From an uncultured Francisella sp. (GTDB lineage: Bacteria; Pseudomonadota; Gammaproteobacteria; Burkholderiales; Neisseriaceae), in NCBI GenBank assembly GCA_943913655.1, contig CALTZA010000002.1:62001-126000 (forward strand): a DNA stretch of 64,000 nt, given 5' to 3'. Shown here one piece after another: positions 42,556 through 51,215 of this stretch. The notes beneath the pieces were generated by a model. That model searched no databases. It was not told the origin of the DNA and saw only the letters and a list, made by a program, of their open reading frames with translations. Numbering within the stretch: the first letter of the stretch is position 1; each line of letters starts with the position of its first letter. Made by a program: the position numbers and the translations under genes.

Positions 42556-42825
42556 GTGAAATTCATTGCATTATTTCTGGTTATAATTATTTTTGTCCTA
42601 CAGTATCACATCTGGTTTGATCAAGATGGGTTAAAGGAATTTCGCTTAACGGAGCAACGGCTAACCCAGATGGAAAATTTAAGTCGTCATTTACAAATAC
42701 GCAATAACGCCTTACGCGCTGAGATAGATGATTTGCGTCATGGACAAGAAGTTATCATAGAAACTTCTCGACAGCAGCTAGGTTTCATTCATAAAGGTGA
42801 AGTATATTATCAAATAGTTCCTTAA
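42556..42825 (+). CDS. ftsB: Cell division protein FtsB
   Basis: FtsB forms the FtsQBL complex at the septum. The 89-residue protein starts with GTG, has one N-terminal membrane helix (about 3-20), a periplasmic coiled coil, and the C-terminal EVIIETSRQQLGFIHKGEVYYQI that matches the FtsB tail (E-x-x-A-R-x-x-L-G-x-x-x-x-G-E). It lies directly after eno. Confidence 0.92.
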   Translation: MKFIALFLVIIIFVLQYHIWFDQDGLKEFRLTEQRLTQMENLSRHLQIRNNALRAEIDDLRHGQEVIIETSRQQLGFIHKGEVYYQIVP

Positions 42826-42922
42826 TCCCTTACTGGCTATTTCATGCAGATTTGCCCCATCTTATTTTCTTACTGTACAATAATCATATAAAAAATATTT
42901 TAATTTAAAGGAGTACAATGAT

Positions 42923-43510
42923 ATGCCGTTTGAACTACCTCCCCTGCCTTATGCTAAAAACGCCTTGGAACCTCATATTTCCGAGGAAACTATTAACTAC
43001 CATTATGGTAAACATCATCAGACTTATGTCAACAATCTTAATAAGCAATTGGCAGATAATAAAGAATTTAGCGCTGATGATTCCTTAGAGACTATCATTA
43101 GTAAAGCCACTGGCGGCTTATTTAACAATGCAGCCCAGGTGTGGAATCATACTTTCTACTGGAATTGTTTATCACCAAATAGTAAGAACAAACCAGAAGG
43201 GGATTTACTCTGCGCTATTAATAAGGCTTTTAATTCATACGATAATTTTGTGAAAGAATTTACCGATAAGGCAACCGCAAATTTCGGCTCTGGTTGGACT
43301 TGGTTAGTCAAAAATAAGAATCAAGAACTTGAAATTATCAATACCAGCAATGCCGATACTCCAGTAAGACAACCTAATTTAACATCGCTATTAACCGTTG
43401 ATGTGTGGGAACACGCTTATTACATTGACTATCGTAATGCGCGCCCAGATTATCTCAAACATTTCTGGGAATTAGTCAATTGGTCTTTTGTGGCTAGAAA
43501 TTATTCTTAG
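42923..43510 (+). CDS. sodB: Superoxide dismutase (Fe type)
   Basis: This enzyme detoxifies superoxide. The 195-residue protein has metal ligands in HYGKHHQTYVNNLN (first His) and VWNHTFYW, and Asp and His in DVWEHAYYIDY. The glutamine of AAQVWNH is in the position of Fe-type SodB (Gln69-like), and the length is usual for SodB. Ribosome binding site AAGGAG precedes the ATG. Confidence 0.95.
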   Translation: MPFELPPLPYAKNALEPHISEETINYHYGKHHQTYVNNLNKQLADNKEFSADDSLETIISKATGGLFNNAAQVWNHTFYWNCLSPNSKNKPEGDLLCAINKAFNSYDNFVKEFTDKATANFGSGWTWLVKNKNQELEIINTSNADTPVRQPNLTSLLTVDVWEHAYYIDYRNARPDYLKHFWELVNWSFVARNYS

Positions 43511-43539
43511 AAATAGCCGCTAATTTTTTATTTTAAACA

Positions 43540-45347
43540 TTAAAGCGCAGAGCAAGCTTGATTTAGCCAGGTCTTGGCCCGTGTACTTAGCTGCGAAGAT
43601 AGTGCCCTTTCTACCCAAGCATGATAAGTATTAATCCAGTTTTTTTCTCGATCATCCAGCAAATAAGTATCCAGTAAACGCTGATCAAAAGGACATAGCG
43701 TTAATGCCTCAAACTGTAGAAACTGTTGGTCTTCAAGCAAAGTAGATGCTTTTTGATGAGGTACTGAAGCCACCAAGTTCTCTAAGCGCACCCCCCATTG
43801 ATTGCATCGATAAAGACCCGGCTCAATTGAAGTCACCATTCCCGGCCAAACTTCTGTAGCAGATAAATTTGCCGCACGGTAGGAAAGTATCTGAGGCCCC
43901 TCATGGACATTTAAAAAATATCCTACCCCATGCCCTGTGCCATGATTATAATCCAAGTGCTCTTGCCATAGTGGGGCTCTCGCCATAATATCTAGTAACG
44001 GCATAGAAATTCCCTGTGGATACACTAAGCTAGCCATATTAATGTGGGCGCTTTCATAACTAAAGTATAGTCACGTCGTTGCATCTTTGTTACCTGATTA
44101 ATCGCAACCACACGAGTAATGTCGGTGGTTCCGTTTTGATATTGTGCACCTGAATCAATTAGTAATAGGCCATCACCTTCTATCCAAGCATAGGATTGAG
44201 AAGTGGCAACATAATGCGCCATGGCGCTATTGGTATTAAACCCTGCAATAGTAGGGAAGCTTAAAGAAACAAAATGACGCTGTTTGGCACGCCAATTAGC
44301 TAGTTCTTCAGCGATATCTAACTCTGAAATGCGTTTTTGGGCTATAACCATCTCATCCAACCAAGCAAAAAACTCGCATAAAGCAATCCCATCCTGACGC
44401 ATGGCTTCACGAATATGGTCCAACTCCTGTTTATCCTTACGTGATTTAAATAAAGTGCTGGGAGAAATTGCATTCACCACTTGTGTTTGTGCTGATAGTT
44501 GTCTGATAGTGGCATAGGCAACCTTATTGGCCTGCAGCAGCAAGCGTTTGATTGAACGATTAGCTAAAAATTGGCTAATATATTCATAAGGTTGTAGTGA
44601 AAAACCTTGTTCTGTCAAATAATCGTGTAGTGATACATCAAGCTTGGCATGATCAACAAATAAAAATGCCTGATGTTCCTCAATCAAAATATGCGCTAAA
44701 AATACTGGATTAAACTGCACATCACTGCCTCGTAAATTGGTCAACCAGGCAATATCATCTAGGCTGGACAGTAAATGTGCGTCATTTTTTTGTTGCCGCA
44801 TTTTTTCCCTTATATATGATAACTTCTCACGAGCACTCAGTGATACCATCTGTGGATTATGGCGATAAATAGAAAATTTCGGTAAGACAGGACGATCAGG
44901 CCACACAGCATCAATAAGTTGTGCATTAAAATAAAGTGTAATTTGCTTTTCTTTCAGTAGTTGTTGCAAAGCAAGATATTCCGCATATGAAATTACCGCA
45001 GGATCAACAGCAATGGTTTGTTTGAGTTCTAAAACACCGATCAACCATTGCCAAGGCCCAATCTGCATTCTTACTTCAGGGGCTAACTTAACTAAAGTAC
45101 CGCGCAACTGTTGCTCAGCTTGCTCCCAATAGCGGCCGTCTGTCCATAATAGTGCGTCTTTCACTGTCACCACCAAAGTACCTGCTGAGCCAGTAAATCC
45201 TGAAAAATAAGCGCGTGTTTGCCAATGTTCCGTGAGATATTCTGACATATGTGGATCAGCAGTGGGCATAACCCAAGCAGCAAGGCCATTGTCAACAAGT
45301 GTTTTTTGTAATCGCAAAATACGTGCATTAATTTGTTCTTCTGCCAT
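43540..45347 (-). pseudogene. Xaa-Pro aminopeptidase (M24B), broken by a single frameshift
   Basis: Two abutting frames make up one gene. The 440-residue upstream part (44025-45347) has the two N-terminal creatinase-like domains and the first metal ligands (LLIDSGAQYQNGTTDITR). The downstream part (43540-44037) has the remaining ligands: GTGHGVGYFLNVHEGP, SIEPGLY and VRLENL. Joined, they make about 600 residues, a common length for this family. The break lies at 44044-44052 (GTGGGCGC in plus orientation): removing one base restores AHINMASLVYPQG. All five metal ligands survive, so the lesion is recent or is a sequencing error. The joined protein removes N-terminal residues preceding proline. 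Confidence 0.85.
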
Positions 45348-45420
45348 AATAACTCCCTATTTTGTCGACTAAAGGTAATTTCGGTATGATGATTATGACC
45401 TACTTGCTAAAAAATAGTTT

Positions 45421-45609
45421 GTGAAATCTTTTGCCCGTTTTTTATATTACCATTTTATCTGGCTTGCTTTGCTACTTATACTTTTTCAGCTAAGCGGATC
45501 ACTATATGCGGCGTCTTGGCAGTACAGTGTACCGTATTTGATCGTATTTCATCTATTGCTCATGATCCATAGCTTTAAGCATCGCTCAACTGAAAAAAAA
45601 TTTGGCTAA
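45421..45609 (+). CDS. Small membrane protein, possibly the first part of a split gene
   Basis: From GTG 45421 this 62-residue protein has two membrane helices (about 8-28 and 38-50) and a basic tail. It is not recognised. The next ORF is in the same frame directly after its TAA (45607-45609), so the two may have been one gene. The ribosome binding site is poor. Confidence 0.45.
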   Translation: MKSFARFLYYHFIWLALLLILFQLSGSLYAASWQYSVPYLIVFHLLLMIHSFKHRSTEKKFG

Positions 45610-45909
45610 GCCTGTAAATTGGCTGATTGTTTCTCTGCCATTCTTTCTCTACTGCTGTGCGCCATCATGCCAATCATTGCTTTGGGTTTAATCAAATTAT
45701 TGCAGCTTCCTCTGATCGGAAAATGGTTATTACCAATCACTAGCGTAAGCTACCTATTTCCTTTTTATAGTGACCTTAGCCGTGCTAATTTACTACTTAC
45801 CCTCTTATGGTGCTGCCTGAGTGTGTTTATTGCTTGCTACAATGCTTCTTGGGCCTTGCCATTACTTAATACTTTTTTTGCTCAGTTCAACAGCTTAAAT
45901 ATAAGATGA
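45610..45909 (+). CDS. Small membrane protein, possibly the second part of a split gene
   Basis: The open frame runs from directly after the TAA at 45607. Possible starts are TTG 45619 (96 residues) or ATG 45667. It has three hydrophobic segments and no known motif. Its stop overlaps the next gene by 4 nt (ATGA), so it is probably translated as part of the unit. No family is recognised. Confidence 0.5.
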   Translation, partial: ACKLADCFSAILSLLLCAIMPIIALGLIKLLQLPLIGKWLLPITSVSYLFPFYSDLSRANLLLTLLWCCLSVFIACYNASWALPLLNTFFAQFNSLNIR

Positions 45910-46247
45910 AAATTAATTTGCCGATTATTATGTTTAGTCAACGACTAACTCCTAAAGGTTTTAATGCCATTACCATTTATCCTTTTATTATCTGTCGCGA
46001 TAAAAAAACCGCTACAGAAAAATTAATCAATCATGAAAAAATTCATATTCAACAACAAAAAGAGTTAGGGTTGATTGGATTTTATTTACTTTATTTATTA
46101 CATTACACCTTTAATCTTTTTCGCTATAAAAACTCCTTTTTGGCCTACCGTCATATCGTATTTGAGCAAGAGGCTTACCAAAATGAAAACAATCTAGCCT
46201 ACTTAAAAAAAAGAAAAACATGGTCTTTTTTAAGCTATTTTCGTTAA
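45906..46247 (+). CDS. HEKIH-motif membrane protein resembling a Bacteroidota family
   Basis: The 113-residue protein begins with a short N-terminal strand region, then LINHEKIHIQQQKELG (about residues 40-55), one hydrophobic segment (LIGFYLLYLLHYTF), and the ending AYRHIVFEQEAYQNENNLAYLKKRK. The H-E-x-x-H / E-x-E-A-Y combination looks like a zincin-type site. The whole pattern is one I associate with hypothetical proteins very common in Flavobacteriia, not with betaproteobacteria; this recognition is from memory, not a search. It overlaps the preceding ORF by 4 nt. Function is unknown. Confidence 0.65.
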   Translation: MKINLPIIMFSQRLTPKGFNAITIYPFIICRDKKTATEKLINHEKIHIQQQKELGLIGFYLLYLLHYTFNLFRYKNSFLAYRHIVFEQEAYQNENNLAYLKKRKTWSFLSYFR

Positions 46248-46437
46248 CCTATAATTTATAAAGCTAACCTTATTTAGTTGCCAAAGTCGCTTACTCTTGA
46301 TTCATATGATGACACAATCTTCTGCCAGTATAGATATAACAAAATAGACAGACTTGATACAATAACGGTCACCAACTCACCTGCCCAATCCAAAACAAGC
46401 TGGTTTATAATCAACAAAAAATCTTTCTGATCAAGCT

Positions 46438-47322
46438 TTAAAGGTGAGGCAGATAGGCACCTGTATGTTGCTGAGAAGATGAGGACTCAGCTCTATCTGC
46501 TAATAACGCCTGTAGCAATGCCATTGTCTGTGCATCAGGTCGACCGCTAATGTCACTTGGTCTAAAATGCAGCTGAAATGCGCGTAGCGAAGCCTTTGTG
46601 ATCATATCCAATTCCCCATTTTGTGATATACCAGTATAGCCAAATGCAAAAAGCAATCCTTGTAAAGTGCGTACATCAACCAAATCTTTTGGTGAGCGGT
46701 CTCCTAAAAAATAAGCTACTTTTTTTGGATCAGGCCACACACCAAAGCCATGTTCTGCCAGTTCTTGCCAAGGAAAAAGAGGACCTGGATCAATTTTTCG
46801 ACTTGGTGCGATGTCACTATGTCCAATGATATTCTCTGGTAAGATCTGATAACGCTTCACTAACTTATCAAGAATAGCAAGCACTGCTTTGATTTGCATT
46901 TGATCAAAGGGTTGACAACGGCCAATGATACTAATATCCCCTTCTCTTTTCTCTTCTTGACAACCTTCATTGACAATTTCAATACCAATTGAAGAATCGT
47001 TAAGATTCGTTCTTCCGCGCCAATTACTAAGACCAGCATGCCAGGCTCGTTTATAATCTCGAACCAGTCGATATACGATAGGCTTATGCCCATCATGAGA
47101 TGTGCCTACCAAATAATGTGCGCTAACCTTGCCTTGGCTTAAGATGCGTAAAGAGGCATCTTCTGTTTCATCAGTATAGTGCAAAATAATATATTTAATT
47201 CTCTCATCTTGGCTCTTAGCAACATGGTGAGAATCTAAAGTGTAAGGAAGATGACTGGCACAAGCACTAAGAATCCAACTACAACTCACCAATATGACTA
47301 CTCTAATTATATGTGTTTTCAT
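46438..47322 (-). CDS. amiD: AmiD-like N-acetylmuramoyl-L-alanine amidase lipoprotein
   Basis: This outer-membrane amidase cuts MurNAc-L-Ala bonds of muropeptides. The 294-residue protein has a lipoprotein signal peptide with lipobox LSAC (Cys21), an amidase_2 (N-acetylmuramoyl-L-alanine amidase) domain with zinc ligands His48 (IILHYT), a His and Asp in GHSDIAPSRKIDPGP, and a C-terminal peptidoglycan-binding helical domain (about 215-285). This order matches E. coli AmiD. It works on the cell-wall recycling route. Confidence 0.9.
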   Translation of the reverse strand: MKTHIIRVVILVSCSWILSACASHLPYTLDSHHVAKSQDERIKYIILHYTDETEDASLRILSQGKVSAHYLVGTSHDGHKPIVYRLVRDYKRAWHAGLSNWRGRTNLNDSSIGIEIVNEGCQEEKREGDISIIGRCQPFDQMQIKAVLAILDKLVKRYQILPENIIGHSDIAPSRKIDPGPLFPWQELAEHGFGVWPDPKKVAYFLGDRSPKDLVDVRTLQGLLFAFGYTGISQNGELDMITKASLRAFQLHFRPSDISGRPDAQTMALLQALLADRAESSSSQQHTGAYLPHL

Positions 47323-47339
47323 TTTTATCTCATATCTAA

Positions 47340-48557
47340 TTATTTCATTAATAAAACTATCGCCTGAGCCTCAATCGCCCTGCCTTGCCCAAGATAGCCT
47401 AGCTCTTCATTAGTCTTAGCTTTGATACTAACTTGTTCTGATTTTAGCCATAACAAATCAGCAATATGTAAGCACATCTTGTGTGTATAGGGAGATAACT
47501 TAGGTTTTTGTGCGATTATGGTCGCATCAATATTCACTATCTGCCAACCCAAAGCATATACTTTTTCACACGATATCTGCAACATCTCTGCACTATCTGC
47601 ATTTTTCCAATATGGCTCTGTATCTGGAAAAAAACGACCAATATCACCCAAAGCAAGAGCGCCGATTATAGCATCAATAATCGCGTGCAGCAAAACATCA
47701 GCATCGGAATGACCTGATAAACCTTGCGAATGAGGAATTTGCACTCCTCCTAGTAAAAGAGGTTTGCCTTCTACAAAGCGGTGGACATCATATCCTTGCC
47801 CAATCCGATACATCGTTTTTTCCTCCTTCCCATTTTCTAGTAGCCATCTTGCATAGCATAAATCTCTCTGAGTAGTGATTTTTAAATTACGATGATCAGA
47901 AGGCACAATAAAAGGCATCTCTTCTCCTGCTAATTCTAGTAAGTTAGCTTCATCAGTCAGCTGAGACCAGTGCGCTATCTTTTGCAAAGAGCGATACAAA
48001 ACACCCACTTGTGCGATCTGTGGTGTTTGAGCCAACCATAGGTCATCCCGCTTGATGGTGTGATGCACAAGACCTTCTTTTACCTCTTTGACTGTATCAG
48101 TTACTTTTTGCGCAAGGATAGCGCTGTGTTGTTTTATCTTAACAGTGTGTAATAATTGCAACAAAGAATCTCGCGGTAAACAACAGCGTGCCGCATCGTG
48201 CACCATGATCCAATCTTTTTGTTCTACTTTATTTTCTTCCACTAAATAGCGTAAAGTATTGGCGATTGAGTCAGCACGAGTGTCTCCTCCCAAGTTCAAA
48301 GGAATCAGAGGCCATTTTGAAGCAGCAAATTGGTGCAGCAGTTGTGCGAAAAAATAGTGAAAATCAGAAACCATTGAGAAAAAATAACGATCATGTGGAC
48401 GCAAAATAACATAAATGGCTTTAATTTCTGGAATCGATAAGGCGCGTAAAGTATGTAATAAAATAGGTATTCCACATAACTGCACATATTGTTTGGGCAA
48501 CAAACTTGCAAATCGAGAGCCTACCCCTGCTGCTGCAATCAAAGCCACAACTGCCAT
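47340..48557 (-). CDS. ispDF: Bifunctional IspD-IspF (MEP isoprenoid pathway)
   Basis: From ATG 48557 this is one 405-residue frame. Residues 1-248 are IspD, CTP:2-C-methyl-D-erythritol 4-phosphate cytidylyltransferase (LIAAAGVGSRF, PKQYVQL, VHDAARCCLP). Residues 249-405 are IspF, MEcPP synthase (MYRIGQGYDVHRF, GHSDADVLLHAIIDAIIGA with metal ligands, and the NIDATIIAQKPKLSP segment). A strong AAGGAGG with 8-nt spacing precedes the internal ATG (47813), so IspF can also be made alone. It overlaps the dnaQ stop by 1 nt (TAATG). The ORF could start at TTG 48563, but the ATG is better. Confidence 0.93.
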   Translation of the reverse strand: MAVVALIAAAGVGSRFASLLPKQYVQLCGIPILLHTLRALSIPEIKAIYVILRPHDRYFFSMVSDFHYFFAQLLHQFAASKWPLIPLNLGGDTRADSIANTLRYLVEENKVEQKDWIMVHDAARCCLPRDSLLQLLHTVKIKQHSAILAQKVTDTVKEVKEGLVHHTIKRDDLWLAQTPQIAQVGVLYRSLQKIAHWSQLTDEANLLELAGEEMPFIVPSDHRNLKITTQRDLCYARWLLENGKEEKTMYRIGQGYDVHRFVEGKPLLLGGVQIPHSQGLSGHSDADVLLHAIIDAIIGALALGDIGRFFPDTEPYWKNADSAEMLQISCEKVYALGWQIVNIDATIIAQKPKLSPYTHKMCLHIADLLWLKSEQVSIKAKTNEELGYLGQGRAIEAQAIVLLMK

Positions 48558-49258
48558 TAGCAAACATTTCTATAAATAGGATGAGTGGGCATAGCGTCAA
48601 GATACTTTTCATGCGCTTTTAATTCAGCGGCATTAGCCTTGCGCACGATTAATTTGCTACTTTTTTCAGAAAACAAAGTTAGATGATTAATCTCCTTATC
48701 TTGCTGTGTAAAAATGGTTAATTCTTCAATCGCTAAAGTATATTGTCCTTGTGTCATGGCAAGATATACCTTAGCTAATAATTCACAGTCAACAAAAGCC
48801 CCGTGGTAAACACGTGCACTTTTATCAATACCTAAACGATCACATAGAGCATTAAGAGAGTTACGTTTTCCAGGATATCTACGCCTTGCATCAGCCAAAG
48901 TATCAATCACTCCTGAAGTAATTTGTTCTACCTTAGGCAAAGAAAGTGCTGTAAATTCAGCATTCAAAAACCCTACATCGAAAGGAGCATTATGAATAAT
49001 TAGTTCAGCACCTTGTAAAAATTTCTGTATTTGATCAGCTACTTGTGCAAAAGGAGGTTCGTTTTCTAAATCCTTAAGCGAAATCCCATGTATTTGACTG
49101 GCTTCTTCATTGATCTGGCAACCAGGGTTAACGCGTAGATGTAAACTATTTCCCGTAAGACGTCTAGAAATCATCTCTAAAGCAGCAAATTCAATAATTC
49201 GATCCCCTGCATTTGCATGCAGACCTGTTGTTTCTACATCTAGGACAATTTGTCTCAT
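48557..49258 (-). CDS. dnaQ: DNA polymerase III epsilon subunit
   Basis: This is the 3'-5' proofreading exonuclease. The 233-residue protein has DEDDh motifs: Exo I VLDVETTGLHANAGDRIIEFA (4-24), Exo II HNAPFDVGFLNAEF and Exo III-epsilon HGAFVDCELLAKVY. The C-terminal part binds the polymerase core. It is followed by ispDF with a 1-nt overlap. A candidate small RNA on the opposite strand lies just upstream. Confidence 0.96.
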   Translation of the reverse strand: MRQIVLDVETTGLHANAGDRIIEFAALEMISRRLTGNSLHLRVNPGCQINEEASQIHGISLKDLENEPPFAQVADQIQKFLQGAELIIHNAPFDVGFLNAEFTALSLPKVEQITSGVIDTLADARRRYPGKRNSLNALCDRLGIDKSARVYHGAFVDCELLAKVYLAMTQGQYTLAIEELTIFTQQDKEINHLTLFSEKSSKLIVRKANAAELKAHEKYLDAMPTHPIYRNVC

Positions 49259-49315
49259 TTAAAAAATTATTTCATAAGATAGTTAAAATTTTTTTATTTC
49301 TGATAATAATTATTC

Positions 49316-49344
49316 TTTACATAAGGAGATTTTTTGTTTATTAT
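49316..49344 (+). promoter_or_regulatory. Sigma70-type promoter for a candidate small RNA
   Basis: TTTACA (49316-49321) and TATTAT (49339-49344) are separated by exactly 17 bp. The predicted start is at about 49351. No ORF on the plus strand follows before the terminator at 49421. Confidence 0.6.
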
Positions 49345-49350
49345 ACCCAG

Positions 49351-49449
49351 CACTATAAAGCATCTCTTTTGTTGTGAGATGTTTTAGGTAACTTGGTAGT
49401 GGTTTGTGTTCCTTAATTTTGCACCCCTGTTCACAGGGGTGCTTTTTTT
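49351..49449 (+). ncRNA. Candidate small RNA of about 100 nt
   Basis: The stretch lies in a gap between dnaQ and the YdgA-like gene, both on the minus strand. It has a 10-bp hairpin (AAAGCATCTC at 49357-49366 with GAGATGTTTT at 49376-49385; one G-U) followed by a single-stranded segment and a perfect terminator with a 9-bp GCACCCCTG stem (49421-49429 with 49434-49442) and seven T. The promoter precedes it. On the minus strand the stem is followed by AAAATTAA, so it is not a terminator for the neighbours. No known RNA family was recognised. Confidence 0.55.
49421..49449 (+). terminator. Rho-independent terminator of the candidate small RNA
   Basis: Perfect 9-bp stem GCACCCCTG/CAGGGGTGC, 4-nt loop TTCA, followed by TTTTTTT at 49443-49449. 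The T-tract is only on the plus strand. Confidence 0.88.
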
Positions 49450-49477
49450 AACTTCTAGTAACAACATTTTACTCCTG

Positions 49478-51154
49478 TCAATTGTCGTCGTTTAGCATCT
49501 TCTGACTTGTTGATCCGCTACTGATCTGGCGGTGCGGGTACGGTGGCTTTTGTTCATTGTGATCAGAAACAGCAGTACTTTGCTCATCCAATTGTTCTTC
49601 GTCTTCTTTACTATAGATACGGTTTAAGTCATTTTGCATTTTCTGGTAATTATGCCCATTAAAGTATAATTCTCCCTTATTCCAATCAATCGTTCCAGAC
49701 AAAATACCATTAATTAATTCCATATAGCCAGAAGAGACATAGCTTGAAATAGCGGTTTTCACTAAATATTTAGTACTTTGTAAAACATTATGTAAATTTT
49801 TCTGATCAAGTTGACTATTGTCTCGCAAAAGAAGATCAATCACCTGATTTTCAAAAAAAGAAGTGACAAAATTTTCTGGCATAGAATAATCAAGATGCGC
49901 CTGCGTTTTATTCATCAAAGAACTAAAGTCAGATAAATCAGTAGGTTGCAAACCTACAAAACGCAGCAATCCTTGCGCTTTTACTTCACCCTCTGGTAAT
50001 TTTAGATAAAAATCTTCTAGCTGAAACTCAGGATCATTAATTAGTAATTCAACCGCTGGTCCGCGTAAATAAGTCAATAAGTCATTTTTCCATTGCTCAA
50101 AACTAAGTTTTTTATCTAGTTTTTGCGCCATAAAGTCTTTGAGTTTCTTTAAACTTTTACTTTGAATATGTTTTGCCGTAATCTTTACCCGCAGCGGTCC
50201 ATATTGCTGCTGATCCAGCTGGAGATAATTAAAGCGAAATAAGCCGCCCATATTTAAAAAGCCACTTGCTTGTGGTTTAAAATCGCTGCGCACCAACAAC
50301 TGATTAAGTTTCAAATCCACTCCCCTAAAAGAGAAAGGAGAGTCCAATAACGGTCCTAATTTGACGTTAAAAAACATACTTAATATATCAGATAGATTAA
50401 ATGTAATCTTTTCATCCAACTGGGCTTTAGCAAAAAGTTTATCCAAAGAAAATTGAAATGATCCAGCATTAACTGAGCGAGCATTCAGCTGAGTATTGGA
50501 CTGATAGTTTACACCGCTTAATAGCAATCCTCCTTTATCAGCTAGCTTCATAAAAAATCGTGGTGAACCTACATGCCAGGCATAAGTTTCATACTTGTCA
50601 TCATAACTTAATTCACCCTGCAAGCCGCCAAATTTAATCTGGATACCTGAAAGCTCTTTGTAATCCATAGAATCAAGCAGAATGAAAACACTACCCCCTC
50701 CACCGAAATCGATCTTATTTTTGATTCTGAAAGGACGAGAATTACCAAAAAATTTGATCAATTCCTTATCAACTTGTTGATCAAAAATAACTTCAGTCAC
50801 CCCATAAGCGCGACCAAAAAAACCTTGGACAAATGGCCCATGTTTAACATGGGTATGCAATATCACTGGATGACGCAGTACTTTTTGCAAGATGGCTGGG
50901 TATTTTTCAATATGAATGGCTGCCAAAACATTAGGGTGAATAAAAAGTCTTAATCTAATATCGGAACTGAACCAACCTCGGTAATAGCGATAATTATCTA
51001 CCCGAAATAAATTACTATGTGCTAAAAAGTCTTTTTCATGATCTAGGGACTCTTTGGCCTTAATCCCCATAAAATAAGCCAGTCCTGAATAACTACCTGC
51101 TAAAATAACAAGCAATATCAAAAAAGTAACGAATAATTTAGATAAAAATTTCAT
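49478..51154 (-). CDS. YdgA-like protein (DUF945)
   Basis: The 558-residue protein (from ATG 51154; the frame is open to 51175) has an N-terminal hydrophobic anchor (about residues 5-28) and a long soluble region. The segment FRVDNYRYYRGWFSSDIRLRL matches the DUF945 motif (Y-x-R-G-W-F-S-S). It is predicted to be anchored in the inner membrane with the rest in the periplasm. The C-terminus is rich in Gln, Asp and Ser. Its role in any species is poorly known. It is close to cca, 62 nt upstream. Confidence 0.85.
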   Translation of the reverse strand: MKFLSKLFVTFLILLVILAGSYSGLAYFMGIKAKESLDHEKDFLAHSNLFRVDNYRYYRGWFSSDIRLRLFIHPNVLAAIHIEKYPAILQKVLRHPVILHTHVKHGPFVQGFFGRAYGVTEVIFDQQVDKELIKFFGNSRPFRIKNKIDFGGGGSVFILLDSMDYKELSGIQIKFGGLQGELSYDDKYETYAWHVGSPRFFMKLADKGGLLLSGVNYQSNTQLNARSVNAGSFQFSLDKLFAKAQLDEKITFNLSDILSMFFNVKLGPLLDSPFSFRGVDLKLNQLLVRSDFKPQASGFLNMGGLFRFNYLQLDQQQYGPLRVKITAKHIQSKSLKKLKDFMAQKLDKKLSFEQWKNDLLTYLRGPAVELLINDPEFQLEDFYLKLPEGEVKAQGLLRFVGLQPTDLSDFSSLMNKTQAHLDYSMPENFVTSFFENQVIDLLLRDNSQLDQKNLHNVLQSTKYLVKTAISSYVSSGYMELINGILSGTIDWNKGELYFNGHNYQKMQNDLNRIYSKEDEEQLDEQSTAVSDHNEQKPPYPHRQISSGSTSQKMLNDDN

Positions 51155-51215
51155 GAAAATATACTTTCTTCGCATATGTCAAAGACATTATCTTAATTGT
51201 ACCATCATCACAAAT

